Source of the DNA: Ensifer sp. Root278
GTDB lineage: Bacteria; Pseudomonadota; Alphaproteobacteria; Rhizobiales; Rhizobiaceae
DNA: 64,000 bases
Reading direction: 5' to 3'
Assembly (NCBI RefSeq): GCF_001429285.1
Contig: NZ_LMJJ01000041.1
Span: forward strand, 210,940 to 274,939
A model generated the notes under the pieces. That model saw only the letters and a list, made by a program, of their open reading frames with translations. It was not told the origin of the DNA and ran no database searches. The position numbers and the translations under genes are program-made. Positions 18,447 through 27,637 of the stretch are shown in pieces (positions within the stretch are counted from its first letter, which is position 1; each line of letters starts with the position of its first letter).

Positions 18447-18568
18447 GCCGCGGCCGCGAAACATACCGCGGCCAACGCCCGACCCTTGAATTGACCTTGA
18501 CGTACGCGTAACAGTTGCTGCAGCCATTCGTATGGCGGCGCTGTATGGGGTGCAGGGGAGGGCATTTC

Positions 18569-20215
18569 GTGGATTGCGATGTATTGGTCATCGGTGCGGG
18601 CCTTGCCGGCCTGGTTGCCGCCTCGGAAGCGGCCGCCCTTGGCCGCAAGGTCATCGTTCTCGATCAGGAAGGCGAACAAAACCTTGGCGGTCAGGCTTTC
18701 TGGTCGCTGGGCGGTCTGTTCTTCGTCGATAGCCCCGAGCAGCGGCGCATGGGCATTCGTGACACGCGTGAGCTTGCCTGGCAGGACTGGCTGGGGTCTT
18801 CGCAGTTCGACCGTCCGGAGGACCACTGGCCGCGGCTTTGGGCGGAAGCCTATCTCGACTTTGCCGCAGGCGAAAAGCGCCGCTGGCTGCATTCCCTCGG
18901 CATGCGCTGGTTTCCGGTCGTCGGCTGGGCCGAGCGCGGCGGCGGCCTTGCCCATGGCCACGGCAATTCGGTGCCGCGCTTCCATGTCACCTGGGGCACG
19001 GGGCCAGCGGTACTCGATCCGTTCGTGCGGCTGACGCGGGAGGCGGAAAGCCGCGGTCTGGTGCGCTTCCGATTCCGCCATCGGGTCGATGAGCTCATCA
19101 TCACGGATGGAACGGTGACGGGCGCCCGCGGTGCCTTGCTGAAGGAGGATCCGGTCGGGCGGGGCGAGCGCAGTTCACGCGACGTCTCCGGCGATTTCGA
19201 GATATCGGCGGGTGCGATCGTCGTCACCTCGGGCGGTATCGGCGGCAACCATGATCTCGTTCGCCGCAATTGGCCGCGCAAGCGCCTTGGCCAACCGCCG
19301 GCAACCATGGTCTCGGGCGTGCCGCATCACGTCGACGGACGCATGCTGGAGATCAGCAGCCGGGCGCGCGGCTCGGTCATCAACTCAGACCGCATGTGGC
19401 ACTACACCGAGGGGCTCAGGAACTTCGACCCGATCTGGCCGGATCATGGCATCCGCATCCTGCCCGGCCCATCATCCTTCTGGTGCGACGCCGACGGCAA
19501 CCGTTTTTCCGCGCCAGCGATGCCGGGCTTCGATACGCTCGGCACATTGCAGGCGATCCGCGACAGTGGTCACGACTACAGCTGGTTCATCCTGACGCGG
19601 GCGATCATCAAGAAGGAGTTTGCGCTTTCCGGTTCGGAACAGAACCCGGATCTGACCGGCAAGAGCATCTCTCTGCTCCTGAAGCGGCTCGGCAAGAACC
19701 CGCCAGCGCCGGTCCAGGCCTTCATGGACAAGGGTGAGGATTTCATCGTCCGGGACCGGCTCGAGGACCTTGTGCCGGCGATGAATGCACTGACGGGCGA
19801 GAACCGGCTGTCGCTCGACCATCTACGCCGACAGATCGAGGCGCGCGATCGCGAGATCACCAACCCGTTCTCCAAGGATGCGCAGGTCACCGCGATCCGC
19901 GGCGCCCGCGCCTATCGCGGCGATCGGCTGCTGCGTACTGCCAAGCCGCACCGGCTGCTCGATCCGAAAGCCGGGCCGCTGATTGCCGTTCGCCTGCATA
20001 TCCTGACCCGCAAGACGCTGGGCGGCCTGCAGACCAACCTCTCGGGCCAGGTGCTCGAACAATCGGGTGAGCCGGTGCCGGGCCTCTATGCCGCCGGCGA
20101 AGTCGCCGGTTTCGGCGGCGGCGGCATGCATGGCTACAATGCGCTCGAAGGCACCTTCCTCGGCGGTTGCATCTTTTCCGGCCGGGTGGCGGGGCGGGGT
20201 GCTGCTGGGGTGTGA
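18569..20215 (+). CDS. FAD-binding dehydrogenase (KstD/fumarate reductase flavoprotein family)
   Basis: The 548-residue protein opens with a Rossmann FAD motif VIGAGLAGLVAASEA (G9, G11, G14) and ends with the second FAD-binding strand GLYAAGEVAGFGGGGMHG followed by LEGTFLGGCIFSG. The group includes ketosteroid dehydrogenases, tricarballylate dehydrogenase and fumarate reductases; the substrate cannot be assigned. The GTG start at 18569 is chosen for the ribosome site GGGGAGGG eight bases upstream; an upstream in-frame start lacks one. The protein has no signal peptide. It is convergent with an orphan Bug-type binding protein gene. Confidence 0.88.
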   Translation: MDCDVLVIGAGLAGLVAASEAAALGRKVIVLDQEGEQNLGGQAFWSLGGLFFVDSPEQRRMGIRDTRELAWQDWLGSSQFDRPEDHWPRLWAEAYLDFAAGEKRRWLHSLGMRWFPVVGWAERGGGLAHGHGNSVPRFHVTWGTGPAVLDPFVRLTREAESRGLVRFRFRHRVDELIITDGTVTGARGALLKEDPVGRGERSSRDVSGDFEISAGAIVVTSGGIGGNHDLVRRNWPRKRLGQPPATMVSGVPHHVDGRMLEISSRARGSVINSDRMWHYTEGLRNFDPIWPDHGIRILPGPSSFWCDADGNRFSAPAMPGFDTLGTLQAIRDSGHDYSWFILTRAIIKKEFALSGSEQNPDLTGKSISLLLKRLGKNPPAPVQAFMDKGEDFIVRDRLEDLVPAMNALTGENRLSLDHLRRQIEARDREITNPFSKDAQVTAIRGARAYRGDRLLRTAKPHRLLDPKAGPLIAVRLHILTRKTLGGLQTNLSGQVLEQSGEPVPGLYAAGEVAGFGGGGMHGYNALEGTFLGGCIFSGRVAGRGAAGV

Positions 20216-20240
20216 TCGCTTCCCGCCGCTCGCTTTTGGG

Positions 20241-20284
20241 CTGCCCCTCACCCTAGCCCTCTCCCCGCACGCGGGGAGAGGGGA
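20241..20284. repeat. GC-rich intergenic palindrome of a dispersed type
   Basis: CCCTCTCCCCGC at 20257-20268 and GCGGGGAGAGGG at 20271-20282 are perfect 12-base arms around AC, preceded by CCCCTCACCCTAG. This CCCTCACCC/CTCTCCCC pattern recurs in intergenic DNA of many GC-rich proteobacteria. Lying between convergent stop codons, it could act as a bidirectional transcript end. Confidence 0.6.
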
Positions 20285-20345
20285 CGGCCGAGCGTGCAGC
20301 TAAACTTGGCAAATGCTTCGAATGTCTGGACAAGTCGGCTGACGA

Positions 20346-21338
20346 TCAATCCATCTGCACGTTGGCGTCGCGGACGACCGGCGTCCACTTCGCCAGTTCT
20401 GCCGTCACATGCGCACTGAGCTCTTCCGGCGTCGAGCCGACGATCTTGGCGCTGAATTCCTTCATGCGTTCGATGACGGCGGGATCCTTCAGGGCCTTGT
20501 TTGCTGCCTCGTTGAGGCGGGCGACCACAGGCTGCGGCGTGTTCGCCGGGGCGAAGAGCGCGTTCCAGGTATAGGTCTCATAGCCTGGGATGCCGGATTC
20601 AGCGACCGTCGGAACATCGGGGAAGGAGGGCGCGCGTTCCGCCGTGGTGACGGCAAGTGCCCTCAGCGTGCCTGCCTTGATGTGCCCGGAGGACGAGGGC
20701 AGGTTGTCGAACATGATCGGCACCTGGTTGCCGATGACGTCGTTCAGCGCCGGACCGGCGCCCTTGTAGGGGATATGCTGCATGCTGACGCCGGCCATTT
20801 TCTTGAAAAGCTCGCCGGAGAGATGCAGCGGCGTGCCGTTGCCGGAGGAGGCATAGCTGTATTCGTCGGGCTTGGCTTTCAAGAGCGCCAGCAGTTCCTC
20901 GACGTTCTTGGCTGGAAGCTCCGGATTGACGACCAGCACGTTGGGCACGATGACCAGCAGCGAGATCGGAGCGAAGTCCTTCTGCGGATCATAGGGCTTG
21001 GTCTTGAGGATCAGCGGGTTGAGCGCGTGGGTGGCGACGGTTCCCATCAGGATCGTGTAGCCGTCCGCATCGGCGCGCGCGACATTGGCCGCGCCGAGAT
21101 TGCCGCCGGCGCCGGCGACGTTCTGGACGATCACCTGCTCGCCGAGGTCTTCAGACATTTTCTGCGCGACGATGCGGGCGACCACGTCGGTCGACCCGCC
21201 GGCGGCGAAGGGAACGACCAGTGTTATCGGTCGGTCCGGGAAGCCCTGGGCGAGGGCCGGGGTGCTAAAGGGCAGCGCCGATAGCGCCATCAGGCCCAGC
21301 ATCAGCGTTGCGCGCCGGGTCAGTTGCGAAAATGCCAT
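20346..21338 (-). CDS. Bug-type tripartite tricarboxylate transporter substrate-binding protein
   Basis: The 330-residue protein has a signal peptide (RRATLMLGLMALSALPF, cleavage near residue 30 after ALA) and the Bug/TctC fold: PDRPITLVVPFAAGGSTDVV, QNVAGAGGNLGAANVA, and SSGNGTPLHLSGELFKKM. Bug proteins capture carboxylates such as citrate, or nicotinate-like compounds, in the periplasm for a TctAB permease. No TctA or TctB gene is in the window, so it is an orphan, as most Bug proteins are. The ATG follows the strong ribosome site GGGAGGAAA. It is convergent with the flavoprotein dehydrogenase. Confidence 0.9.
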   Translation of the reverse strand: MAFSQLTRRATLMLGLMALSALPFSTPALAQGFPDRPITLVVPFAAGGSTDVVARIVAQKMSEDLGEQVIVQNVAGAGGNLGAANVARADADGYTILMGTVATHALNPLILKTKPYDPQKDFAPISLLVIVPNVLVVNPELPAKNVEELLALLKAKPDEYSYASSGNGTPLHLSGELFKKMAGVSMQHIPYKGAGPALNDVIGNQVPIMFDNLPSSSGHIKAGTLRALAVTTAERAPSFPDVPTVAESGIPGYETYTWNALFAPANTPQPVVARLNEAANKALKDPAVIERMKEFSAKIVGSTPEELSAHVTAELAKWTPVVRDANVQMD

Positions 21339-21470
21339 GCGAATTTCCTCCCGATCATGTCTGCGAACCGCAGAGAACGGCCTTTGGCAGGCCGGCCCCA
21401 TAACAATAGGGCTCGCTTCTCAGCCGGCAACTGCCAGGTGTGAAATCGGGAGGGTCGTCGTCGCAACGCC

Positions 21471-23273
21471 TCAGTTTTTCGTGGCGACGAACAGGGCCTC
21501 GGCGCCGTGGTCGAACTGCAGCCGCGCAAGCTTGGCGTAGAGGCCACCCTGGCGGATGAGGGAGACGTGCGTTCCCTCCTCGACGATCCGGCCATGATCC
21601 ATAACCAGGATGCGGTCCGCCTTCAGAACCGTTGCGAGCCGGTGGGCGATGATGATCGTCGTGCGCTCGCGCAACAGGCCATCGAGGGCTTTCTGCACCA
21701 GCGTCTCGCTTTCGGCATCGAGCGCCGAGGTGGCCTCGTCGAGGAGCAGGATCGGTGCGTTCCTGAGGATCGCGCGGGCAATGGCGATGCGTTGCCGCTG
21801 GCCGCCGGATAGCGTGATGCCGCGTTCGCCGACGAGCGTGTCGTAGCCGTTGTCGAGGCGGTTGATGAACTCGTCTGCCTGGGCGGCGACGGCCGCAGCG
21901 CGCACCGCCTCACGGGTCGCGCCAGGCACGCCGAAGGCGATGTTGTCATGAACCGAGGAGGCGAAGATGGTGACATCCTGCGGCACGATCGCCAGCCGGT
22001 CGCGCAGTTCCTTCGGATCGACCGTGCGGACATCGAGCCCGTCGACGGTTACAGCACCCTTGGCGGGATCGTAGAAGCGGAGGAGCAGGGAGAAGACCGT
22101 GCTCTTGCCGGCGCCGGAAGGGCCGACGATGGCGACAGTCTCGCCGGGGTTGATCGCAAAGCTGAGGCCGTTCAGGCTCTTGTAGTCGGGTCGCGCCGGA
22201 TAGGCGAAATAAACGTCGTCAAAGGCAATGGCGCCGGCGGCCGGTGCGGGCATGGCGACGGGGTTTGCCGGCGCCTGGATCTCTGGGATCTCCGTCAGCA
22301 GTTCGTTGAGCCGTTCGGCGGCACCGGCGGCCTGAGAGAGCTCGCCCCAGACTTCGGAGAGCGAGCCGAGGCTGCCTGCGGCAAAGACCGAGTAGAGCAG
22401 GAACTGGCTGAGGGTGCCGGCGGAAAGATTGCCCGACAGCACATCATGCGCGCCGAACCACAACACCGCAACGACGCTGCCGAAAACCATGGTGATGGCG
22501 AAGGCAGTGAGCACCGAGCGCGCCTTGATCGCGGCGCGCGCAGCGCCATAGGCATCTTCTACAGCGGATCCGAAATGGTTGTTGGCGAGTGCCTCGCCAT
22601 TGAAGGCCTGCACGGTGCGGGATGCGGCGATTGCCTCGCCGGCATAGGCGGACGCCTTGGCGAGTGTGTCCTGAGCCTCGCGCGATCGGCGGCGGACGGA
22701 GCGGCCGAAGCCGACAAGCGGGAAGACGATGATCGGGATCGCGATCAGCACCAGGCTCGAGAGCTTAGGGCTGGTATAGACCATCATGCCGATGGCGCCG
22801 AGACACAGGATCAGGTTGCGCAGCGCCACCGAGGCGGTGGCGCCGACCGCCGACTTGACCTGGGTCGTATCGGCCGTCAGCCGCGAGACGATCTCGCCGG
22901 ACTGGTTGACGTCGAAGAAGGAGGCGGAAAGCCGGGTGACGCGATCGAAGACGTTGCGCCTGAGGTCGGCGACGATGCGCTCGCCGAGTGTGATGACGAA
23001 GTAGTAGCGCGCCGCACTTGCCAGAGCGAGCACGATGGCGAGCATCATCAACATCGAGAAGTAGGTGTTGATGAAACCGGAATCGGGACTGGAGAAGCCG
23101 TTGTCGACCATGCGCCTGACGGCGAGCGGCAGCGCCAGCGTCGTGACCGCGGCGAGGATCAGCGAGATACTTGCGCCGACGACCAGATGGCGGTAGCGGG
23201 CGAGATAAGGTAGGAGCGTGGCCAGCGGGCGGATGGATTTACGCGCTGGCGCCTGGATTTCTCGTTCGGACAC
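21471..23273 (-). CDS. ABC exporter, fused permease and ATPase (MsbA-like)
   Basis: The ~600-residue protein is a half-transporter: about six membrane helices in the first ~330 residues, then an ATPase domain with Walker A GPSGAGKST near 382-390, signature LSGGQRQRIAIARA near 484 and Walker B LLLDEATSALD near 507. Two copies make an exporter for lipids, peptides or drugs; the substrate is not predictable. The GTG start at 23271-23273 is preceded by AAAGGGG at suitable spacing; an upstream in-frame ATG would add 32 residues lacking family similarity. The gene is divergent from rpmE. Confidence 0.9.
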   Translation of the reverse strand: MSEREIQAPARKSIRPLATLLPYLARYRHLVVGASISLILAAVTTLALPLAVRRMVDNGFSSPDSGFINTYFSMLMMLAIVLALASAARYYFVITLGERIVADLRRNVFDRVTRLSASFFDVNQSGEIVSRLTADTTQVKSAVGATASVALRNLILCLGAIGMMVYTSPKLSSLVLIAIPIIVFPLVGFGRSVRRRSREAQDTLAKASAYAGEAIAASRTVQAFNGEALANNHFGSAVEDAYGAARAAIKARSVLTAFAITMVFGSVVAVLWFGAHDVLSGNLSAGTLSQFLLYSVFAAGSLGSLSEVWGELSQAAGAAERLNELLTEIPEIQAPANPVAMPAPAAGAIAFDDVYFAYPARPDYKSLNGLSFAINPGETVAIVGPSGAGKSTVFSLLLRFYDPAKGAVTVDGLDVRTVDPKELRDRLAIVPQDVTIFASSVHDNIAFGVPGATREAVRAAAVAAQADEFINRLDNGYDTLVGERGITLSGGQRQRIAIARAILRNAPILLLDEATSALDAESETLVQKALDGLLRERTTIIIAHRLATVLKADRILVMDHGRIVEEGTHVSLIRQGGLYAKLARLQFDHGAEALFVATKN

Positions 23274-23332
23274 TTGACCCCTTTCGCCAACCACGGAGGA
23301 AAGGCTTTGCCCATGAGTCTTCCGCGCGGCAC

Positions 23333-23361
23333 TTGTTATCCCGCAGACCTTGATGTATAGG
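23333..23361 (+). promoter_or_regulatory. Candidate promoter of rpmE
   Basis: TTGTTA at 23333-23338 and TATAGG at 23356-23361 are separated by exactly 17 bases, about 120 bases upstream of rpmE. Both hexamers match the housekeeping consensus only partly. Confidence 0.35.
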
Positions 23362-23480
23362 CACGGCATCGAATTGGGAAGCCGTGGCCCTTCAGCCGGT
23401 CCGCGGCTTCATTTACGTGTTCGGTCTCGAAGTCGCAATGCCTTGCGACAATTGGACCCTGGAACTCTAGGAAGATCGTT

Positions 23481-23702
23481 ATGAAGGCAGACATCCATCC
23501 CGATTACCACGTCATCAAAGTAGTCATGACCGACGGCACCGAATACGAAACCCGCTCGACCTGGGGTTCTGAAGGCGCCACCATGAACCTGGAAATCGAC
23601 CCCAAGTCGCACCCGGCCTGGACGGGCGGCAACCAGCAGCTCATGGACCGCGGCGGTCGCGTCTCCAAGTTCAAGAAGCGCTTCGAAGGCCTCGGCCTCT
23701 AA
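23481..23702 (+). CDS. rpmE: Ribosomal protein bL31
   Basis: The 73-residue protein [20 protein letters not shown] is L31 of the large subunit. It has no cysteine at all, so it is the zinc-independent form. The C-terminal part [17 protein letters not shown] is typical. A strong terminator follows directly. The ~120-base leader could carry regulation but no known leader motif was recognised. Confidence 0.96.
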   Translation: MKADIHPDYHVIKVVMTDGTEYETRSTWGSEGATMNLEIDPKSHPAWTGGNQQLMDRGGRVSKFKKRFEGLGL

Positions 23703-23724
23703 TCGAACGCCTCTCGGCATTCTT

Positions 23725-23755
23725 AAAGCCCGGCCATCGCGCCGGGCTTTTTGTT
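23725..23755 (+). terminator. Rho-independent terminator of rpmE
   Basis: AAAGCCCGGC, loop CATCGC, GCCGGGCTTT and further T residues, beginning 23 bases after the stop. Confidence 0.92.
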
Positions 23756-23784
23756 GGCCGATCAGGATGCCGCCGGCTCGCCCG

Positions 23785-25293
23785 TCACTCGGGAAGGCCG
23801 GCCTTGCGAAAGCCGTCGACGAAATGCGCAAGCATGGCGTCGTTACGGAACGGCTCGGTCGCCGCCCAGTGGCGGATCGTGAAGCCGGGGTTGGCGACGA
23901 GAAACAGGTCCGCTTCCGTATGCGCCTCGTCGAGGCGGCACAGCTGGGCGAGGCTTGCCGCCAGGAACCGGCGTGAGCTCGTGCGATAGGTCTCGTCCCT
24001 GCGCAGCGTCTCGACAGCGGCCTCGTAATCGCCGGCCGCATATTGCGCCTGGCCGAGCGTCAGATAGTACCAGCTTGCCGGAAACGGGTTCAGCCGGAAC
24101 GCCTTGCGGATATGCGCGAGGCCCTCTTCGACCCGCCCGGCGAGAACGTCGATGTCGGACAACGCCGCCCAGGTGTCGGCCTCGTTCGGGTCGAGTTCGA
24201 TCGCCTTGGCGAATTCCGCCTCCGCCTCGGTAAAGCTGCGCTCATAGGCGAGCAGGTAGGCCAGGATCCAGCGGCTGCCGGCATCGTTTGGATCGATCGT
24301 GACCGCTTTGCGCGCCAGCTCCAGGGCAAGGCTGCGGGCGGCCTCTGTCGGTCCGCCGGAGTGCACCCGTCCCATCCAGTGGTTCATCGCCAGCCAGCGG
24401 TAGGCTTCGGCATAATCGGGGTCGAGCGAAACCGCACGCGTCAGCATCAGGTGCGCTTCCTGGGCGGCCTGCGGCGTATCATCCATCAACCTGCGGGCGT
24501 GCACGCAGAGATCGTAGGCCTCGATGTTGCCGGGCCGGTTGCGTGGCGGCGGCGGCGGGCGCAATTTTCCGAGCAACGCTTCCACGATCTTGGCCGTAAC
24601 CTCGTCCTGAACGGCGAAGATGTCTTCCAGGCTGCGGTCGAAGCGCTCCGCCCAGAGATGGTCGCCGCTCAGTGCGTCGACCAGTTGGGCATTGATACGC
24701 ACGCGTCCTGCTGCGCGCCTGGCGCTGCCTTCCAGCAGGTAACGCACGCCAAGGTCTTCCGCGATCGCGCGCACATCCACCGCCTTGCCCTTGTAGACGA
24801 AGGACGAGTTCCGCGCGATGACGAACAGGCCGGGGATCCTCGAAAGGTCGGTGATCAGGTCCTCGGTCAGCCCATCCGTGAAGGGCTCCTGCTCGGGATC
24901 GTTGCTGACGTTGACGAAGGGCAGAACGGCGACCGACGGCTTGTCCGGCAGGGGGAGGCGCCGCTTTGCCGCACCGAGCGTCCTCGAACTTCCCGTGAAG
25001 CGATAGCCGACGCGCGGGATCGTCGAGATCCACTCGCCACCATCGGCGGCGGGGCCAAGCAGCTTTCTGAGCTGCGCGATCTGGACGGTCAGATTGCCTT
25101 CCTCGACAGCCGTTTCCGGCCAGGCCGCATCCATCAGTTCGGCTTTGCCCAGGATTTCGCCGGGCCGCCCGACGAGCGCCGCAAGCAGCCTCAGTCCACG
25201 GTAGCCGATCGCGACAGGATCATCGTCCCGGAGGAGCGTTCCCGCACCCGGATCAAGTACGAAGGGACCAAAGGCGAAGCGCGTTTCCTGCAT
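23785..25293 (-). CDS. Winged-helix (OmpR/CadC-type) protein with FlgO-like and TPR domains
   Basis: The 502-residue protein has three parts. Residues 1-105 are an OmpR/CadC winged helix (GYRGLRLLAALVGRPGEI, VEEGNLTVQIAQLRKLLG, STIPRVGYRF). Residues ~115-245 are a FlgO/TolB-like domain (VAVLPFVNVSNDPEQEPFTD, GVRYLLEGSARR, DHLWAERFDR). Residues ~265-490 are TPR repeats. No membrane segment is seen between the DNA-binding and sensory parts, so it is probably a soluble regulator. The second and third parts closely resemble the class III cyclase protein at 29869-31806. Target genes and signal are unknown; the DUF1127 gene diverges from it. Confidence 0.86.
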   Translation of the reverse strand: MQETRFAFGPFVLDPGAGTLLRDDDPVAIGYRGLRLLAALVGRPGEILGKAELMDAAWPETAVEEGNLTVQIAQLRKLLGPAADGGEWISTIPRVGYRFTGSSRTLGAAKRRLPLPDKPSVAVLPFVNVSNDPEQEPFTDGLTEDLITDLSRIPGLFVIARNSSFVYKGKAVDVRAIAEDLGVRYLLEGSARRAAGRVRINAQLVDALSGDHLWAERFDRSLEDIFAVQDEVTAKIVEALLGKLRPPPPPRNRPGNIEAYDLCVHARRLMDDTPQAAQEAHLMLTRAVSLDPDYAEAYRWLAMNHWMGRVHSGGPTEAARSLALELARKAVTIDPNDAGSRWILAYLLAYERSFTEAEAEFAKAIELDPNEADTWAALSDIDVLAGRVEEGLAHIRKAFRLNPFPASWYYLTLGQAQYAAGDYEAAVETLRRDETYRTSSRRFLAASLAQLCRLDEAHTEADLFLVANPGFTIRHWAATEPFRNDAMLAHFVDGFRKAGLPE

Positions 25294-25408
25294 GGGCGCA
25301 TCTATAGTTCGTTTGGAGGTTTTTGAGAACTTTTTGGACGCGCTTAATTACGCCCCGGTTCGTGTCCTGCAGAATTCGTCGGTCTTTCGGGCCGATATGG
25401 AGGCTGCC

Positions 25409-25648
25409 ATGAACCACATTCCCATTCCTTTATTCCGGCATCAGGCACGCGTGCGCGAAGAAAACCCGATGCCTTTGCGCGCCGGCCTCGCAACGCTCAG
25501 AGGCGTTATCGCGACCTGGGACAGGAGGGCCCGTTTTCGCCGGGACCTCAAACGGGTCTCGAGGAGCGACCCGCATTTGATCGACGATATCGGCCTCGCA
25601 AGGCGACAGGTCGAGATCGAAATCGCCAAACATCTCTGGCAGGCATGA
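25409..25648 (+). CDS. DUF1127 small protein
   Basis: The 79-residue protein ends in the DUF1127 motif DLKRVSRSDPHLIDDIGLAR. The ATG at 25409 has GGAGG 5 bases upstream; an in-frame ATG at 25397 is less favoured. Small Arg-rich DUF1127 proteins of rhizobia affect phosphate, carbon and RNA metabolism in some studies, but no role can be assigned here. It is divergent from the winged-helix TPR gene and 13 bases upstream of an MFS gene in its own direction. Confidence 0.85.
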   Translation: MNHIPIPLFRHQARVREENPMPLRAGLATLRGVIATWDRRARFRRDLKRVSRSDPHLIDDIGLARRQVEIEIAKHLWQA

Positions 25649-25661
25649 GGGGCGTGTCGAA

Positions 25662-26870
25662 ATGATATCGGACCAAGAGTCTCTGCGTGCGACGCAGCGT
25701 CGTCAATTACGCGACATGACCTTACCGCGCGAACAGCCAATCCTGTGGGCGGCGATAGCCGGCACCATCGCAACGGTCACGGTGTTTGCGGTCGCCCAGG
25801 GGCTGACCTATCCGCTGCTCAGCTTCATTCTGGAGCGGCAGGGAACGACACCGGGACTGATCGGCCTGTCGGCGGCGATGACGCCGCTGGGTTTCATCGT
25901 TTCCGCTCCCCTCATTCCGGCGCTGGTTCGGCGCTTCGGCGCGGCGTGGCTTGCTATTCTTTGCTCGTTGTTTGCCGCGCTAACGCTGATCGCGATCGCC
26001 TGGACCCAGGAGCTCTGGGCCTGGATGCCGCTGCGTTTCCTGCTCGGCTTCTTTGCCAATCCGCTTTCCGTGATCAGCGAAACCTGGCTGATCACGATCA
26101 CCCCGCCGTCGCGCCGGGGCCGCATCATGGGGCTCTATTCTTCGATTGTTTCGGGCGGCTTCGCCATCGGTCCGCTGTCGCTCGGCCTCGTCGGCACGGA
26201 GGGCTGGTCGCCCTTCCTCATCGGCATCGTGGCTTTCCTTCTCTGCGGCATGATCTTGCTCGCAGTCGTGCCGCGCCTGCCTGATATGCCGCAGGATGGC
26301 GAGGCAACTTCCGTCGGCGGCTTCCTGGCGCTGGCACCTCTTCTTCTGTTTGCGGTTTTCACCGCTGCCGCTTTCGAGCAGATCCTGCTTTCGATGCTTG
26401 CCACCTATGGTGCCACGCTCGGAAGCACCGTGGAGCGTATCGCCTCTCTCATTACCTGTTTCATCGCCGGCAATGCGCTGCTTCAGATATTTCTCGGGCG
26501 CATGGCCGAGCAGATGGGCTCGATGCGGGCGATGTTGTTCTGTGTGCTGGTCTCGCTGGTCGGGTGCCTGCTGCTGCCATGGGCCTTCAATTCCTGGCTC
26601 GTCTGGCCGCTCGTCTTCCTCTGGGGCGGGGTCTCGTTCGGCATCTACACGATGTCGTTGATCCAGCTCGGCGAACGTTTCACCGGCCAGGCCCTGATCG
26701 CCGGCAATGCGGCTTTCGCGGTTGCGTGGGGTCTCGGCGGCATCGTGGGGTCGCCCGCGACAGGACTAGCCATGCAGTGGCTTGGCCATCGGGGACTGCC
26801 GCTGGCTCTTGGTTTCCTTAGTTGCGTGCTGGTGCTGCTTCTGCTGGCGAAGATGCGGCGCGCGCGATAG
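25662..26870 (+). CDS. MFS transporter
   Basis: The 402-residue protein has twelve predicted membrane segments and the MFS loop-2/3 features, e.g. SAPLIPALVRRFGAAWLAIL and FLLGFFANPLSVISETWL, the latter typical of the YcaD-like group. The substrate is unknown. A second start at 25719 (MTLPREQPILW) would drop a charged 19-residue leader. The gene starts 13 bases after the DUF1127 stop. A terminator is found 27 bases after its stop. Confidence 0.87.
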   Translation: MISDQESLRATQRRQLRDMTLPREQPILWAAIAGTIATVTVFAVAQGLTYPLLSFILERQGTTPGLIGLSAAMTPLGFIVSAPLIPALVRRFGAAWLAILCSLFAALTLIAIAWTQELWAWMPLRFLLGFFANPLSVISETWLITITPPSRRGRIMGLYSSIVSGGFAIGPLSLGLVGTEGWSPFLIGIVAFLLCGMILLAVVPRLPDMPQDGEATSVGGFLALAPLLLFAVFTAAAFEQILLSMLATYGATLGSTVERIASLITCFIAGNALLQIFLGRMAEQMGSMRAMLFCVLVSLVGCLLLPWAFNSWLVWPLVFLWGGVSFGIYTMSLIQLGERFTGQALIAGNAAFAVAWGLGGIVGSPATGLAMQWLGHRGLPLALGFLSCVLVLLLLAKMRRAR

Positions 26871-26892
26871 TGACACCAGCGACGCGAGAAAC

Positions 26893-26924
26893 AAAAAACC
26901 CGGCGATGGCCGGGTTCTGTTTTC
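26893..26924. terminator. Bidirectional rho-independent terminator
   Basis: AACCCGGC (26897-26904), loop GATG, GCCGGGTT (26909-26916). Read on plus it is followed by CTGTTTT; read on minus by six T residues, so it can end both the MFS transcript and the convergent rcdA transcript. Confidence 0.85.
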
Positions 26925-26946
26925 CGCACGCTGAAGCGAAGAGCTC

Positions 26947-27465
26947 TCAGTTGGTGCCGAAGGCCGTCTGCAGCAGCTTGATCTGCGCCTTGACGCCGTT
27001 CTGGTTGTCCGGAACGATGGCGGCGGCTTCGTGCGGGCGGTAGATTTCGCGGTCGAGCAGGGCGACGCGGTTCTGCAGGCGCAGCGAGCGCTCGATAAGG
27101 TCGCGGAAGGATTCCGGCAGTTCGGCCCAGCCGGGAGCGGACTTGTCGACGTTGAAGCTGTCGAGGCGCACCTTGCTCTTTTCCGACATCACCTGGTCAC
27201 GGCTCATCTCACCGTTGTTGACGGCGCGCTGCAGCAGCAGCCACGACGCCATCTGCATCAGGCGGGTGGTAAGCCGCATGGACTCGGCTGCATAGAGCAC
27301 CGACGCCATGCGCGGCAGAACCTTCGAGGCGGCGCGGCCGGGACCATCGAGGTATGTCGCCGTTTCCTCGACCAGACCCATGCCTTCCGAATAGAGCGTC
27401 TTGAATTGTGCCGAGGACGCTGCGTGTCCTGCGAAACTGACCGTATTCAATCCTCTCTCGGACAT
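26947..27465 (-). CDS. rcdA: RcdA-like protein (DUF1465)
   Basis: The 172-residue protein MSERGLNTVSFAGHAASSAQ is a full-length DUF1465 member, the family of Caulobacter RcdA. RcdA is a ClpXP adaptor component that with CpdR and PopA helps degrade the cell-cycle regulator CtrA. The conserved helical core is seen in GMGLVEETATYLDGPGR and RLTTRLMQMASWLLLQRAVN. The start was chosen by family similarity; a GTG at 27495 is possible. A perfect CtrA recognition sequence lies 125 bases upstream, which suggests feedback control. Expected location is the cytoplasm or the cell pole. Confidence 0.9.
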   Translation of the reverse strand: MSERGLNTVSFAGHAASSAQFKTLYSEGMGLVEETATYLDGPGRAASKVLPRMASVLYAAESMRLTTRLMQMASWLLLQRAVNNGEMSRDQVMSEKSKVRLDSFNVDKSAPGWAELPESFRDLIERSLRLQNRVALLDREIYRPHEAAAIVPDNQNGVKAQIKLLQTAFGTN

Positions 27466-27589
27466 GACCTGTTTTCCCTGGTTCAAACGCATCACGACAG
27501 TCAGGTAGTGGACAGTTATAGGAAATAAATCCTTGCCCGTCTCTATGCTCGAAGAATGATCCGATAGCGCATTTCGCGCAAGGGTATTC

Positions 27590-27604
27590 TTAAGAAAGGG
27601 TTAA
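27590..27604 (-). promoter_or_regulatory. CtrA box upstream of rcdA
   Basis: TTAAGAAAGGGTTAA reads TTAA-N7-TTAA, the full CtrA consensus. It lies 125 bases upstream of the rcdA start on the minus strand. Confidence 0.75.
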
Positions 27605-27637
27605 TCTCCACAGTTCTTTAGCGAAAGCTATGCCAAA

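Noticed and set aside
18446-18472. GC-rich inverted repeat after the MotB-like gene as a terminator
   Set aside because: The arms pair well but no T-run follows on the plus strand, so it is only noted in the gene entry.
24043-25326. Long plus-strand open frame opposite the winged-helix TPR gene
   Set aside because: It is a shadow frame of GC-rich coding DNA; its translation is rich in Arg, His and Gly with no family pattern, while the minus-strand protein has clear domains.
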